A stretch of DNA of 64,000 bases from JAOBAU01 sp034667465 (GCA_034667465.1 JAXDJV010000030.1:204173-268172), one strand, 5' to 3'; counted from the stretch's first letter, positions 50,704 to 60,932 are shown. The notes: generated from the sequence alone by a model not told the origin. A program made the numbers and translations.

Positions 50704-51138
50704 ATGAGGTGCGTCGTTCAGCGCGTCCGCAGCGCGTCGGTTTCCGTCGGCGGCGAGCGCGTCTCGGAGATCGGCATCGGTTTGCTCATTCTCGCCGGGG
50801 TTGAGAAAGGCGATGGCGAAGACGCGATGCGCGCGGCGGCGAAAAAGATTCGCGAGCTGCGCATCTTCGCGGATGACGCGGGAAAGATGAATCGCGACGT
50901 CGCCGAAGCCGGCGGCGAGATTCTCGCCGTCTCGCAATTCACGCTGGCCGGCTCGATTGAGCGCGGACGGCGGCCGAGCTTCGATCGCGCAGAAGAGCCG
51001 GAACGTGCGCGTGAATTGTTCGAGCTCTTCGTGAAGGAGCTGGCGTCGACCGGCATCGTCGTGAAGACGGGACGCTTCCGCGAAACGATGATCGTCGCGC
51101 TCGAAAACGACGGGCCTGTTACGTTCGTCTGGCCGTAG
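50704..51138 (+). CDS. dtd: D-aminoacyl-tRNA deacylase
   Basis: 144-residue enzyme that removes D-amino acids and glycine mischarged on tRNA. MRCVVQRVRSASVSVGGE, AVSQFTLAGSIERGRRPSF (active-site SQFTL) and FRETMIVALENDGPVTFVWP are diagnostic (SQFTLx and NDGPVT motifs). Size is standard. The gene begins 8 bp after the hairpin repeat. Confidence 0.96.
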   Translation: MRCVVQRVRSASVSVGGERVSEIGIGLLILAGVEKGDGEDAMRAAAKKIRELRIFADDAGKMNRDVAEAGGEILAVSQFTLAGSIERGRRPSFDRAEEPERARELFELFVKELASTGIVVKTGRFRETMIVALENDGPVTFVWP

Positions 51139-51152
51139 CGGGCGGCTATACT
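51124..51152 (+). promoter_or_regulatory. Candidate promoter of leuS-lptE
   Basis: TTCGTC (51124-51129), a 17-bp spacer and TATACT (51147-51152), within the end of dtd. The predicted leader is only about 3 nt before ATG 51162, and no Shine-Dalgarno sequence is seen. Confidence 0.45.
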
Positions 51153-51161
51153 CCGCGCCCT

Positions 51162-53714
51162 ATGCAATACACCCCGAAAGAACTGGAAGAGAAGTGGCAG
51201 AAGCGGTGGGCGGAAGCGCGCGTCGCGGAGATCGACGTCGCCGGCGGCGGCGAGAAGTACTACATGCTGAACATGTTTCCGTATCCGTCCGGCGATCTTC
51301 ATGTCGGTCACGGCCGGAACTACATCCTCGGCGACGCTCTTTATCGCTGCCTCCGCATGCAGGGCCGCGCCGCGCTGAATCCGATGGGGTGGGACGCGTT
51401 CGGACTTCCGGCCGAAAACGCGGCGATCAAACGCGGCATCCATCCGCGTGAGTGGACGGTCGGCAACATCGCGCGCGAAAAGGAACAGTTCGAGCGCTGG
51501 GGCATCCTTTACGACTGGTCGAAAGAGCTGGCGTCGTGCGATCCCGAGTACTACCGCTGGAATCAGTGGCTCTTCCTGCAGCTCTATGAGCGCGGCCTTG
51601 CGTATCGCGGCTCCGCGCCGGTGAACTGGTGTCCGTCCGATCAGACCGTGCTCGCGAACGAGCAGGTCATCGACGGACGTTGCGAGCGCTGCGGCAGTGA
51701 AGTCGTGCAGCGCGAGCTCGAGCAGTGGTTCTTTCGAATCACCGCCTACGCCGATCGTCTCGACGCCGGACTCGATTCACTCGATCAGTGGCCGGACAAG
51801 GTGAAGCTGATGCAGCGGAACTGGATCGGCCGCTCGGTCGGCGCCGACGTCCGCTTCGAGGTGCCGGCGGCCGGCCACGGCATCACGATTTTCACGACGC
51901 GCCCCGACACGATCTACGGCGCCACGTTCATGGTGCTCGCACCCGAACATCCCGATGTCGAGACGCTGATTGCCGACAATCCTGCGCGGGAAGAGGTCCA
52001 GGAATGGATCGATCGCGTTCGCAACATGTCGAACCTCGAACGCCAGGAAGCGGGGAAGGAAGGTCGCTTCACCGGCAAGACGGCGATCAATCCATTCACG
52101 AAGGAAGAGATCCCGATCTGGCTGGGCAACTTCGTGCTGATGCAGTACGGCACCGGCGCGATCATGGCCGTGCCTGCACACGATCAGCGCGACTTCGAGT
52201 TCGCGACCGAGTTCGGATTGCCGATCCGGATCGTCATCCGTCCCTCGACCGGCGCGGTGACGGAGACACAGACCGAAGCGTTCACGGTCAAGGACGACAG
52301 CGGCATCGTCATCAACTCGGGGATCATCGACGGTCTCACGCCGCCGAAAGCGATCGAGCGGATCATCGATGAGATCGAGCGGCTGAACATCGGCAAGCGG
52401 ATGGTTCGCTATCGGCTGCGCGACTGGCTGATCTCGCGGCAGCGCTACTGGGGAACGCCGATCCCGGTGATCTATTGCGACGCATGCGGCATCGTGCCGG
52501 TGCCGCTCGATCAGCTGCCGGTCGAGCTGCCGCTCGATGTGCCGTTCACGGGACGCGAAGGAAATCCGCTCGCGAAAGACGCGCGCTTCGTGAACACGAC
52601 CTGTCCGAAGTGCGGCGAAGCGGCGCGGCGCGAGACCGACACGATGGATACGTTCGTCGATTCGTCGTGGTACTACGCGCGTTTCATCTCCGCGAACGAC
52701 GACACGAAGATCTTCGATTCGTCGCTCGTCAACCGCTGGCTGCCGGTCGATCAGTACATCGGCGGCATCGAGCACGCCATCCTTCATCTGCTCTACGCGC
52801 GGTTCATCTGCCGGACGCTGTTCGACATGGACCTCGTCAATTTCGAGGAGCCGTTCCTGCGTCTGTTCAATCAGGGAATGATCACGAAAGAGGGTTACCG
52901 CGATCCGTCGGAAGGGATGTCGTGGGTGCCGCTCGGCGAGGTCGAGTGGCGTGGAGATACGCCGCATCGAATCGGCAGCGGAACGCGGCTGATGCCCGAG
53001 ACCGGGAAGATGTCGAAGTCGCGCTACAACGTCGTGCCGCCGGACGATCTGATCGAGCGGTATGGCGCGGATACGGAGCGCGTCTACACGCTCTTCATCG
53101 CGCCGCCGGAGAAGGAAGCGGCGTGGTCGGATGAGGGCGTCATCGGCGCGTATCGCTTCCTGAATCGCGTCTGGAACACTGGCGATCAGCTCCTCGAAAT
53201 GAAGGGCGGCTCGGACGGCGACACGTCGAAGATGATTCGCAAAACGCATCAGACCATCGCCGCGGTGACGACCCGCATCGAACGGTTCGAGTTCAACACC
53301 GCGATCTCGGCGCTGATGGAGTTGTCGAACGCGATCGGTGACTACGTCGGCGGCGGCGGGAACGACGTTGCGGCGCTGCGCGGCTGTTACTCGACGCTGC
53401 TGCAACTCCTGCATCCGTTCGCGCCGCACATTACGGAAGAGATGTGGGAGCAGCTCGGCAACGAGAATTTCATCCTCATTTCGAAATGGCCGGTCGCAGA
53501 TCCGGAGCTGATGAAGGAAGATGCACTGACGATCGTCGTGCAGGTAAACGGCAAACTGCGTGGGCAGGTCGAAGTGCCGAATCCGCCGGTCGAGGACGTC
53601 GTGCTCGCCGCGGTGAACGGAAACGAGAAAGTGCAGCAGTGGCTGGCCGGGAAGGAGATCGTGAAGACGATTTACGTGCCGGGCAAGCTGGTGAACATCG
53701 TGGTGAAGGGATGA
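51162..53714 (+). CDS. leuS: Leucyl-tRNA synthetase
   Basis: 850-residue class I synthetase. The HIGH-type motif appears as HVGHGRNYI (about residue 46) and the KMSKS loop intact (KMSKSRYNVV, about residue 616). The editing domain (TRPDTIYGATFMVLAPEHP) and the zinc-type cysteine pair CERCGSE are visible. Full length for a bacterial enzyme. Only 2 bp separate its stop from the lptE start, so both share an mRNA, the same order as in E. coli (leuS-lptE-holA). Confidence 0.98.
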   Translation: MQYTPKELEEKWQKRWAEARVAEIDVAGGGEKYYMLNMFPYPSGDLHVGHGRNYILGDALYRCLRMQGRAALNPMGWDAFGLPAENAAIKRGIHPREWTVGNIAREKEQFERWGILYDWSKELASCDPEYYRWNQWLFLQLYERGLAYRGSAPVNWCPSDQTVLANEQVIDGRCERCGSEVVQRELEQWFFRITAYADRLDAGLDSLDQWPDKVKLMQRNWIGRSVGADVRFEVPAAGHGITIFTTRPDTIYGATFMVLAPEHPDVETLIADNPAREEVQEWIDRVRNMSNLERQEAGKEGRFTGKTAINPFTKEEIPIWLGNFVLMQYGTGAIMAVPAHDQRDFEFATEFGLPIRIVIRPSTGAVTETQTEAFTVKDDSGIVINSGIIDGLTPPKAIERIIDEIERLNIGKRMVRYRLRDWLISRQRYWGTPIPVIYCDACGIVPVPLDQLPVELPLDVPFTGREGNPLAKDARFVNTTCPKCGEAARRETDTMDTFVDSSWYYARFISANDDTKIFDSSLVNRWLPVDQYIGGIEHAILHLLYARFICRTLFDMDLVNFEEPFLRLFNQGMITKEGYRDPSEGMSWVPLGEVEWRGDTPHRIGSGTRLMPETGKMSKSRYNVVPPDDLIERYGADTERVYTLFIAPPEKEAAWSDEGVIGAYRFLNRVWNTGDQLLEMKGGSDGDTSKMIRKTHQTIAAVTTRIERFEFNTAISALMELSNAIGDYVGGGGNDVAALRGCYSTLLQLLHPFAPHITEEMWEQLGNENFILISKWPVADPELMKEDALTIVVQVNGKLRGQVEVPNPPVEDVVLAAVNGNEKVQQWLAGKEIVKTIYVPGKLVNIVVKG

Positions 53715-53716
53715 TG

Positions 53717-54229
53717 ATGAAACGACTCGCGCTCGCTGCACTTCTCGCGCTGTCGGGCTGCGGATACGCGCTCGTCGGCCACAGCACGAACCTGTTGCCG
53801 CCGATGGTGAAGACGATCGAAGTGCCGGCGTTCGTGAACCGAACGACGCGCGTCGAGCTCGAGCAGCGCGTCACGCAGGCGGTCGCCGACGAGTTCGTGT
53901 CGCGCGGCCGGCTGCACCTGGTGACGAATCCGAAAGAAGCCGACGCGATTCTGCACGGCTCGATCGATTCGTTCGCCATCTATCCGGTCGGCTTCAACAG
54001 CCAGGGCCGCGCGACGCAGTACCAGGTCGCAATCACCGCAAAGATCGAGCTCGTCGACCACCGCGCCGACGACAAAGTGCTCTGGAAGAACGACCAGTAC
54101 CGCTTCACCGAGAACTACCAGGTGAACCTCGAGTCGACGGATGCGTTCGACCAGGAAAGCCGCGCAATCCGCGAAATCGCGGTGAGGTTCGCGGAAACGC
54201 TGGTGACCAACCTTTTGGAAGGGTTCTAA
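53717..54229 (+). CDS. lptE: LPS-assembly lipoprotein LptE
   Basis: 170-residue outer-membrane lipoprotein that plugs the LptD barrel and helps deliver LPS to the cell surface. It has a signal peptide ending in the lipobox LSGC (MKRLALAALLALSGCGYAL) and the family pattern VKTIEVPAFVNRTTRVELEQRVTQAVADEF...DAILHGSIDSF. Three ATGs are in line; the last (53717) is best spaced from GAAGGG. The stop codon overlaps the left REP of the RAYT element; holA, the usual next gene, is not here. Confidence 0.87.
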   Translation: MKRLALAALLALSGCGYALVGHSTNLLPPMVKTIEVPAFVNRTTRVELEQRVTQAVADEFVSRGRLHLVTNPKEADAILHGSIDSFAIYPVGFNSQGRATQYQVAITAKIELVDHRADDKVLWKNDQYRFTENYQVNLESTDAFDQESRAIREIAVRFAETLVTNLLEGF

Positions 54230-54267
54230 AGTCAACTTCCGGGGTCACATCTGGAGATTTGACTTTA
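54228..54267 (-). repeat. REP element, left (inverted) copy flanking the RAYT gene
   Basis: AAAGTCAACTTCC-GGGGTCACATCTGGAGATTTGACTTTA, split here for clarity. It is the inverse of the copies at 55282-55320 and 16248-16286, with small changes. Its first bases overlap the lptE stop codon. Confidence 0.88.
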
Positions 54268-54334
54268 GCCGCTGTGCTAAGCTGATCACCCACACGGATT
54301 CCGCAGTCTTTCTGCGTCTCGCCTTCGTTTATCC

Positions 54335-55303
54335 GTGTCACGCCAGCTTCGTCTCGAACATCCCGGTGCCATCTGGCACATCACCAGCCGCGGCAACGAG
54401 CGCCGCGACATCTATCGCGACGACGTTGATCGCCGCGGTTTCCTGAGCCTCCTCGCTCGAGTCGTTCGGCAGCGCCACTGGAACCTGCATGCCTGGGTGC
54501 TCATGGCGAATCATTACCACCTGCTGATCGAGACACCTGAGGTCGGGCTCTCGCGCGGACTTCAATGGCTGAATCAGCAGTACGCGGAGAAGTTCAATAC
54601 GCGGCACGAACGAGTCGGACACCTGTTTCAGGGTCGCTTCAAGGGAATCCTCGTCGAGCGCGAAGGACATCTGCTCGAGTTGCTGCGATACATCGTCCTC
54701 AACCCTGTGCGTTGTGGCGCTGTGACGTACGCCGGTGATTATTCGTGGAGCAGTTACCGCGCAACGGCAGGCCTGCAGGCGCCGCCCGGATGGCTTGCGA
54801 TCGAATGGACGCTCAATCAGTTCGGATCGGATCGCACTGCCGCGCACGAGGCCTTTCGGCGCTTTGTCGCTGACGGACGCGGCGCGTCGTACAGGCCGTG
54901 GGCAACAGTCATTGGTCAGACGTATCTCGGTGGCAGCGCATTCTGTGAACGAGTGCAATCACTCGTCGATACGAAGGTGCGGAGCGGCGAACATCCGAAA
55001 CCGCAGCGATACTGCGCCCGGCCGTCGCTTGAAGCGGTCATCGCGCTCATCTGTCAGCGGTACGCGGTGACGGAGGAGCGACTGAAGGCGAAGAGCCATT
55101 CGGATGCGCGGCGCGCGTTTTGCCAGCTCGCTGTCGATGATGCAGGCGTCAAGGTGCACGCGGTTGCCGAGTGGCTGAATGTGAGCGACAGCGCGGCGTC
55201 TCGCATGCGCTACGGCGCGCGAGCGCTTTATGCGGCGGATGAGTCATTCAGAAAGACGATCGACACGATGAGAGCGGCGCTAAAGTCAAATCTCCAGATC
55301 TGA
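54335..55303 (+). CDS. REP-associated tyrosine transposase (RAYT, Y1 type)
   Basis: 322-residue HUH nuclease. The N-terminal Y1 domain has HPGAIWHITSRGNER, the metal-binding HxH motif in MANHYHLLIET and the catalytic tyrosine in LLRYIVLNPVR. The C-terminal ~90 residues have an HTH-like segment (LEAVIALICQRYAVTEERL...HAVAEWLNVSDSAASRM), as in the longer RAYT group. GTG start. The final LKSNLQI-stop is encoded by the right REP. All catalytic residues are intact, so it may still be active on REPs. Confidence 0.93.
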   Translation: MSRQLRLEHPGAIWHITSRGNERRDIYRDDVDRRGFLSLLARVVRQRHWNLHAWVLMANHYHLLIETPEVGLSRGLQWLNQQYAEKFNTRHERVGHLFQGRFKGILVEREGHLLELLRYIVLNPVRCGAVTYAGDYSWSSYRATAGLQAPPGWLAIEWTLNQFGSDRTAAHEAFRRFVADGRGASYRPWATVIGQTYLGGSAFCERVQSLVDTKVRSGEHPKPQRYCARPSLEAVIALICQRYAVTEERLKAKSHSDARRAFCQLAVDDAGVKVHAVAEWLNVSDSAASRMRYGARALYAADESFRKTIDTMRAALKSNLQI

Positions 55304-55320
55304 CCCCCTACTTTGACTTT
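55282..55320 (+). repeat. REP element, right copy
   Basis: AAAGTCAAATCTCCAGATC-TGACCCCCTACTTTGACTTT, split here. It overlaps the RAYT stop codon and, from the other strand, the last codons and stop of the UbiB-family gene. Confidence 0.88.
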
Positions 55321-56981
55321 TGCCTGGCGCGTTCCTGGTCTTTGCGGTCGCGGCTCAGCGTTGACACGATCAGGTAGAAGGCAGCAGCGCTCGCCAGGAG
55401 GTAGCCGGTCATGGCGAGGTTGGGGAAGACTCGCATCATCAGGCTCGATGACACCAGCAGCGCGGCGATCACCAGACCTACCGTGATCCGGTTGGCGATT
55501 TTGTGCATTCCGGCAAGGAACTCTTCGGCCTGCAGCAACTTCACGCCGAACGCCAGCTTGTTCGCGGCGGTCATGTCGGTGATCTCGCGCATGCGGTGCG
55601 GGAGATCGAGCACGAACTGGTTGAGGTCGAGCAGCGCGGGATAGAAATTGCGCGGGTTGAATTTCTGCGCGAGCTTTTGCGCGATGAGTTGCTCGCCGTA
55701 TTCGCGGATCACGGTCTGCGGGTCGTAATCGGGATCGAGCCGCTTCGTGATGCCGTCGAGATGCAGCAGCGTCTTCGCGAGCATCGCCAGCTCGGGCGGC
55801 ACTTTCAGCTCGTTGCTGTTCGCGATCGAGATGACGTTGAAGATCAGCTGGCCGACGTTGACCTGATTCACGTCGACGTCGTGGTAGTTCGCGACGATCG
55901 TCGAGATCTCGCGAATGAATTTCGTCAGCTCGAACTTCTCCTGGACTTCGCAGAGCCGCACGCACGAATCGGCCACTTCGACGCCGCGGTTCGACGCGAT
56001 CGCCAGCAGCAGCTTGATGATCTCGTCCTGAAACTCGTGGCTGATGCGGCTGACCATCCCGAAGTCGAGCAGCACGACGCGCGGTCCATCTTCCGATTCG
56101 CGGATGAAGACGTTGCCGGGATGCGGATCGCTGTGCCAGAAACCGTCGACGCAAATCTGCTTCAGGTAGGCGCGCGTGATCTCTTTCGCCAGCTCGCCGT
56201 AATCGTTCTCGATGATCGAGAGCGCGGTCAGCTTCGACACTTTCCTGCCGTGCACGAGCTCCGTCGTCAGCACGCGCTGCGTCGACAGATCGTGAATGAC
56301 GGCCGGCATTTCGATGAGCGTGAACTGCGCGAGGTTCTTGCGCAGGATCTCGGTGTTGCGCGCTTCCTGCTGATAGTTCAGCTCATTCAGCAGCGTCATG
56401 CGCGCCTGCTCGATCGCGCCGACGAGATTCATCTTTCGACCGAGATCCGTGTGCTGCTCGAGCGTCTCGGCGATGTCGGTGAAGACTTCGAGATCTTTGC
56501 GAACCTGCTCGCGAACGTTCGGCCGCTGCACTTTCACGACGACTTCGCGGCCGTCGCGGAGCGTGGCTCGATGCACCTGTCCGAGCGATGCGGCGGCGAG
56601 CGGCGTCGATTCGAAATGCTCGAACGCTTTCGAAATGCGAACGCCGAGCTCCTCTTCGACGATCTTCTCGACTTCCGCGAACGAAAACGGGTCGATCGAG
56701 TCCTGCAGCGATTCGAGTGCGACGATGTACTCCGGCGGGACGATATCGGGCCGCGTCGAGAGGACCTGACCGAACTTCACATAGGTCGGTCCCATCTCTT
56801 TCAACGCCGTTGCAAACGCTTCGGCGCGCGCGCGGACATCCGGCTCGACCGGCGCGGAGATCCCGTCGTCGGTGACCAGCATTTCGTCAGGCGTCAGTGA
56901 CAGCCGGAAGTCTTTTCGGCCGTAGCGGGTGAACAGCACGAGGAGGTCGCGGTAGGCGCCAATGTTCCTGGTCTTCAGCAT
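55308..56981 (-). CDS. UbiB/AarF (ABC1)-family atypical kinase
   Basis: 557-residue membrane-associated protein-kinase-like ATPase involved in quinone or isoprenoid-lipid metabolism. Family hallmarks are the KxGQ motif in YVKFGQVLSTRPDIVP, the alanine-rich nucleotide loop PLAAASLGQVHRA, the lysine in VVVKVQRPNV, HSDPHPGNVFI and VLLDFGM. Two C-terminal helices (VIAALLVSSSLMMRVF and MTGYLLASAAAFYLIV) anchor it. The C-terminal residues RQKSK and the TAG stop fall in the right REP, so the original end may have been altered. Confidence 0.93.
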   Translation of the reverse strand: MLKTRNIGAYRDLLVLFTRYGRKDFRLSLTPDEMLVTDDGISAPVEPDVRARAEAFATALKEMGPTYVKFGQVLSTRPDIVPPEYIVALESLQDSIDPFSFAEVEKIVEEELGVRISKAFEHFESTPLAAASLGQVHRATLRDGREVVVKVQRPNVREQVRKDLEVFTDIAETLEQHTDLGRKMNLVGAIEQARMTLLNELNYQQEARNTEILRKNLAQFTLIEMPAVIHDLSTQRVLTTELVHGRKVSKLTALSIIENDYGELAKEITRAYLKQICVDGFWHSDPHPGNVFIRESEDGPRVVLLDFGMVSRISHEFQDEIIKLLLAIASNRGVEVADSCVRLCEVQEKFELTKFIREISTIVANYHDVDVNQVNVGQLIFNVISIANSNELKVPPELAMLAKTLLHLDGITKRLDPDYDPQTVIREYGEQLIAQKLAQKFNPRNFYPALLDLNQFVLDLPHRMREITDMTAANKLAFGVKLLQAEEFLAGMHKIANRITVGLVIAALLVSSSLMMRVFPNLAMTGYLLASAAAFYLIVSTLSRDRKDQERARQKSK

Positions 56982-57101
56982 CGCGGGCGTGAAAGTGCAA
57001 GACGGCTGCCGGGGCCGGCACGGCGGACGTTGACCGGAGCGGCCCGAATCCGTACGATTCGTCGGTTCAACGGTCTAATTTTTCAAGGAGCAATCACACA
57101 C

Positions 57102-58268
<1,167 letters not shown>

Positions 58269-58293
58269 GCAACCATCACACGCAACGTTCGAA

Positions 58294-58322
58294 GGACGCG
58301 GTTTCGGCCGCGTCCTTTTTTT
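58294..58322 (+). terminator. Rho-independent terminator of metK
   Basis: 8-bp GC stem GGACGCGG / CCGCGTCC with a 6-nt loop, followed by seven T residues (58316-58322). The T-tract reaches the stop codon of the convergent membrane gene at 58321-58323. Confidence 0.92.
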
Positions 58323-60090
58323 ATCGCAGCGCGAACAAAACGGTGTTCGGGCCCGGGACGATGTTCGCCGTGTAGCGGTCGAGCGTCTGCGCGAGCATTC
58401 GCTGCGCGTCGGGTGACAACACCGTTTCCCGCTCTTCGAGCTTCTTCGCATCTTTCGTCGGCGGCGGAGCGGTGACGATCGCCACGTGCGTGATTCCATC
58501 GCGGCGGAGCTGCGCGTAAAGCGCTTCGGGCAACGGCGCGGCAAGGTACTTCGAGATGCGCGGCCCGTCGAAGTTGCCGCCGCCGCGGACACGACGCGTG
58601 AACAGATACGACTCGGACAGGCCGATGAGGAGCGTGCGCGAATCGGCCGGGAGTGTTTTGTTCAGCCAGGCGACCGCGGCATACGACGGACGCTGTTTCG
58701 CGACCAGCTCGTCATCGGACGCGCGTCCTGAAAGAAGCTCGAAGACTCCCGTTCGATCGACGAAGAAGGCGACGAGCAGGAGCTGCGCGCTGATGGCGAT
58801 GATGAGGATGATGCGCATCGCGCGCGACCTGCCGAGGTTCTCGGAGGCGCGTGCGGCCGGAATCGCGAAGAAGGGGATGAGCAGACGCGATGATGGCGCG
58901 AGAAAGAAAAGCAGCCCGCCGATCATGACGAGAATCCAGGCGAGCTGGCCGGCGGTGAGTGCGGCGAGCGACAGCAGAGACGCACCGAGCGACTCATCGA
59001 GGAAGCGGCCGTCGAAGACGTAGTCGCTGAGGAACGCGCCGGCGCGATAGCCGGAAACGTGCGGCGCATTCGGACTGAGAAACGGCGCGACCGGATTGCC
59101 GGTCAGGATCAGGTTGCGGATGAAGAAGACCGAGCCGATGGCGAGTCCGGGAAGCGCCGGACGCCAGCGTCGCGCGACGACGAGCGCCACGAGCGCGAGC
59201 GGAATGAACGTGTACTTCGTCAGCAGTCCTGCACCGACCGCGGCCGCGATCGTGGCGTGATCGTCTTCATCGAGTGCGAGGACGAGCGCCGCAGTGATGC
59301 CGAGGAGCGGCCAGTCGACGAGTGACCAGCCGGCGGTCAGTGCAAGTGCCGGCGTTGCGACGATCGCGGCGGTCGCGAAGAGATTGCGTTTCGTCAGGCG
59401 ATGAATGAGCAGCGTTGCTGCGATCGCGGCGAGCAGATGGAGGAAGTGCGATGCGATGCCGCCGCCGCTGTCGAGCGCGGCGAGCAGCGGCAGATCGGCC
59501 GATTCGATGCCGAGCGGGAAATACGAATGCGACAACAGCGGCAGCTCGATAGCGCGCCCTTCGAGAAGCCACGTGTGCGGAACGGCGAGGTGGTACGCGA
59601 GCTCGTCGAGAGAGAGCGGCGGCGCCTGCGCGGCGAGCAGGCCGGCGATGAAGACGAGCGCGATGGCGACGAGCGGGAAGACGTCGGAGGTCGTGAAAGC
59701 GATCGGCTCGGACTTCACGCCGCTCTCGCGCGCACGAACGATCGCGAAAGCACCGAAAGTCGCGCAGACGATCGTCATCGGCATCAGTGTCCACGTCGAC
59801 GCGTACAGCGTCGCGACGAGGAAGCAGAGCGTGCCGAAGATCGGGTAGCCGATGATGAAGTCGAGCGGAAGATCGAGCGCCCTGCTTTCGCTCTCCACGC
59901 GCCAGACGCGGCCGCGCAGACCGCGCACCGCGAAGCCGGCACCGACGATGGCGACGCTGTTGAGAAACGCCAGCGCAAGTGGGAGGGCGGTGCGGCGCGC
60001 CAGCAGTTCGACGAGGAGAAACTTGTCGAGAAAGCTGAGCAGCAGAAACGCGGCGAAGACGAGAGCGGCGACGCGCGCGGCGGTTCGCAT
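58321..60090 (-). CDS. Polytopic GT-C-like membrane protein
   Basis: 589-residue inner-membrane protein with about twelve helices and a ~120-residue periplasmic C-terminal domain (RPSYAAVAWLNKTLPADSRTLLIGLSESYLF...). The loop PLSLDELAYHLAVPHTWLLEGR has the acidic signature of GT39-like dolichyl/undecaprenyl-phosphate-sugar transferases. The ATG at 60090 was chosen because the frame upstream belongs to kdsA read in another frame. It starts 2 bp after the kdsA stop, so it is probably in one operon with kdsA and may act on LPS or lipid A (inference). Confidence 0.8.
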   Translation of the reverse strand: MRTAARVAALVFAAFLLLSFLDKFLLVELLARRTALPLALAFLNSVAIVGAGFAVRGLRGRVWRVESESRALDLPLDFIIGYPIFGTLCFLVATLYASTWTLMPMTIVCATFGAFAIVRARESGVKSEPIAFTTSDVFPLVAIALVFIAGLLAAQAPPLSLDELAYHLAVPHTWLLEGRAIELPLLSHSYFPLGIESADLPLLAALDSGGGIASHFLHLLAAIAATLLIHRLTKRNLFATAAIVATPALALTAGWSLVDWPLLGITAALVLALDEDDHATIAAAVGAGLLTKYTFIPLALVALVVARRWRPALPGLAIGSVFFIRNLILTGNPVAPFLSPNAPHVSGYRAGAFLSDYVFDGRFLDESLGASLLSLAALTAGQLAWILVMIGGLLFFLAPSSRLLIPFFAIPAARASENLGRSRAMRIILIIAISAQLLLVAFFVDRTGVFELLSGRASDDELVAKQRPSYAAVAWLNKTLPADSRTLLIGLSESYLFTRRVRGGGNFDGPRISKYLAAPLPEALYAQLRRDGITHVAIVTAPPPTKDAKKLEERETVLSPDAQRMLAQTLDRYTANIVPGPNTVLFALR

Positions 60091-60092
60091 GT

Positions 60093-60923
60093 TCAGAGCG
60101 GCGGCAGCGCGGCGCGGATAGCGAGGACGTCTTCGATGATTGCGCGCGCGGCTTCCGGACGAATCTGCGTGGTGCGATCGCTGAGCGCCGCCGGCGGGTT
60201 GTCGTGCACTTCCATGAAGAACCCTTCGGCGCCGGCCGCGGCCGCGGCGCGCGCCAGCGGACGGGCGAACTGCGGCGTACCTCCGGTCTGCTTTCCTTCG
60301 CCGCCCGGCTTCTGCATCGAATGCGTGATGTCGTAGACGACCGGCGAGCCGAGCTCGCGAATGATCGGGAACGAGCGCATGTCGACCACGAGGTTCTGAT
60401 AGCCGAACGACGAGCCGCGCTCGGTGATGAAGACGTTGTCGTTGCCCGCCTCTTTTCCCTTGTCGAGAATGTTCTTCGTCTCTTCGGGCGAGAGGAACTG
60501 TCCCTTCTTCACGCCGACCGCTTTTCCGGTTCGCGCAGCGGCGGCGATCAGGTCGGTCTGGCGGCAGAGGAACGCCGGAATCTGGATGATGTCGAGCACT
60601 TCGCCGGCGCGCTCGGCCTGCTGCCATTCGTGAATGTCGCTCAGCAGCGGCAGTCCTGTTTCTTCGCGAACGGCGCGAAGGATCTCCAGTCCCGCTTCGA
60701 GTCCCGGTCCGCGGAACGATTCGATCGACGAGCGATTGGCTTTGTCGAACGACGATTTGAAGACGAGGTTGATCTTCAGTTCATCGCGCAGCTGGAGCAG
60801 CGTGCGCGCCATGCGCAGCGCATGCTCGCGCGATTCGATGACGCACGGCCCGGCGATGAAAAGCGGCGGGTGGTCGGCGCCGAAAGAGATGTCGTCGGTG
60901 ATGCGGATGCTTCGGGTCGTCAT
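60093..60923 (-). CDS. kdsA: 3-deoxy-D-manno-octulosonate 8-phosphate synthase
   Basis: 276-residue aldolase condensing PEP with arabinose-5-phosphate to Kdo-8-P for LPS inner core. Typical segments are FIAGPCVIESREHALRMA, FKSSFDKANRSSIESFRGPG, LSDIHEWQQAE, IQIPAFLCRQTDLIAAAA and KKGQFLSPEE. ATG 60923 was chosen because it begins just before RSIRITDDISFGA and follows a GATAAT box by 9 bp. First gene of a pair with the membrane protein. Confidence 0.96.
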   Translation of the reverse strand: MTTRSIRITDDISFGADHPPLFIAGPCVIESREHALRMARTLLQLRDELKINLVFKSSFDKANRSSIESFRGPGLEAGLEILRAVREETGLPLLSDIHEWQQAERAGEVLDIIQIPAFLCRQTDLIAAAARTGKAVGVKKGQFLSPEETKNILDKGKEAGNDNVFITERGSSFGYQNLVVDMRSFPIIRELGSPVVYDITHSMQKPGGEGKQTGGTPQFARPLARAAAAAGAEGFFMEVHDNPPAALSDRTTQIRPEAARAIIEDVLAIRAALPPL

Positions 60924-60932
60924 GCGGCGCGC

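Larger units (their letters stand above)
54228..55320 (+). mobile_element. RAYT-REP element: transposase gene bounded by inverted REPs
   Basis: A single-gene unit of about 1.1 kb: a left REP (54228-54267), a Y1-transposase gene and a right REP (55282-55320) in inverse orientation. It is wedged between lptE and the convergent UbiB-family gene and overlaps the stop codons of both. REP-associated tyrosine transposases process such palindromes and spread REPs; a solo copy lies 38 kb away at 16248. The element need not move as a unit. Confidence 0.8.

Noticed and set aside
51777..53741. 654-residue minus-strand frame opposite leuS
   Set aside because: LeuS is unambiguous; the frame is an antisense by-product of codon bias.
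57030..57101. Longer metK start at 57030
   Set aside because: It would add 24 non-conserved residues and swallow the ribosome-binding site AAGGAG; MetK proteins begin close to the ATG at 57102.
57001..57101. Possible SAM riboswitch before metK
   Set aside because: No recognisable SAM-I/II aptamer pattern; the leader is too short for SAM-I and lacks a terminator stem.
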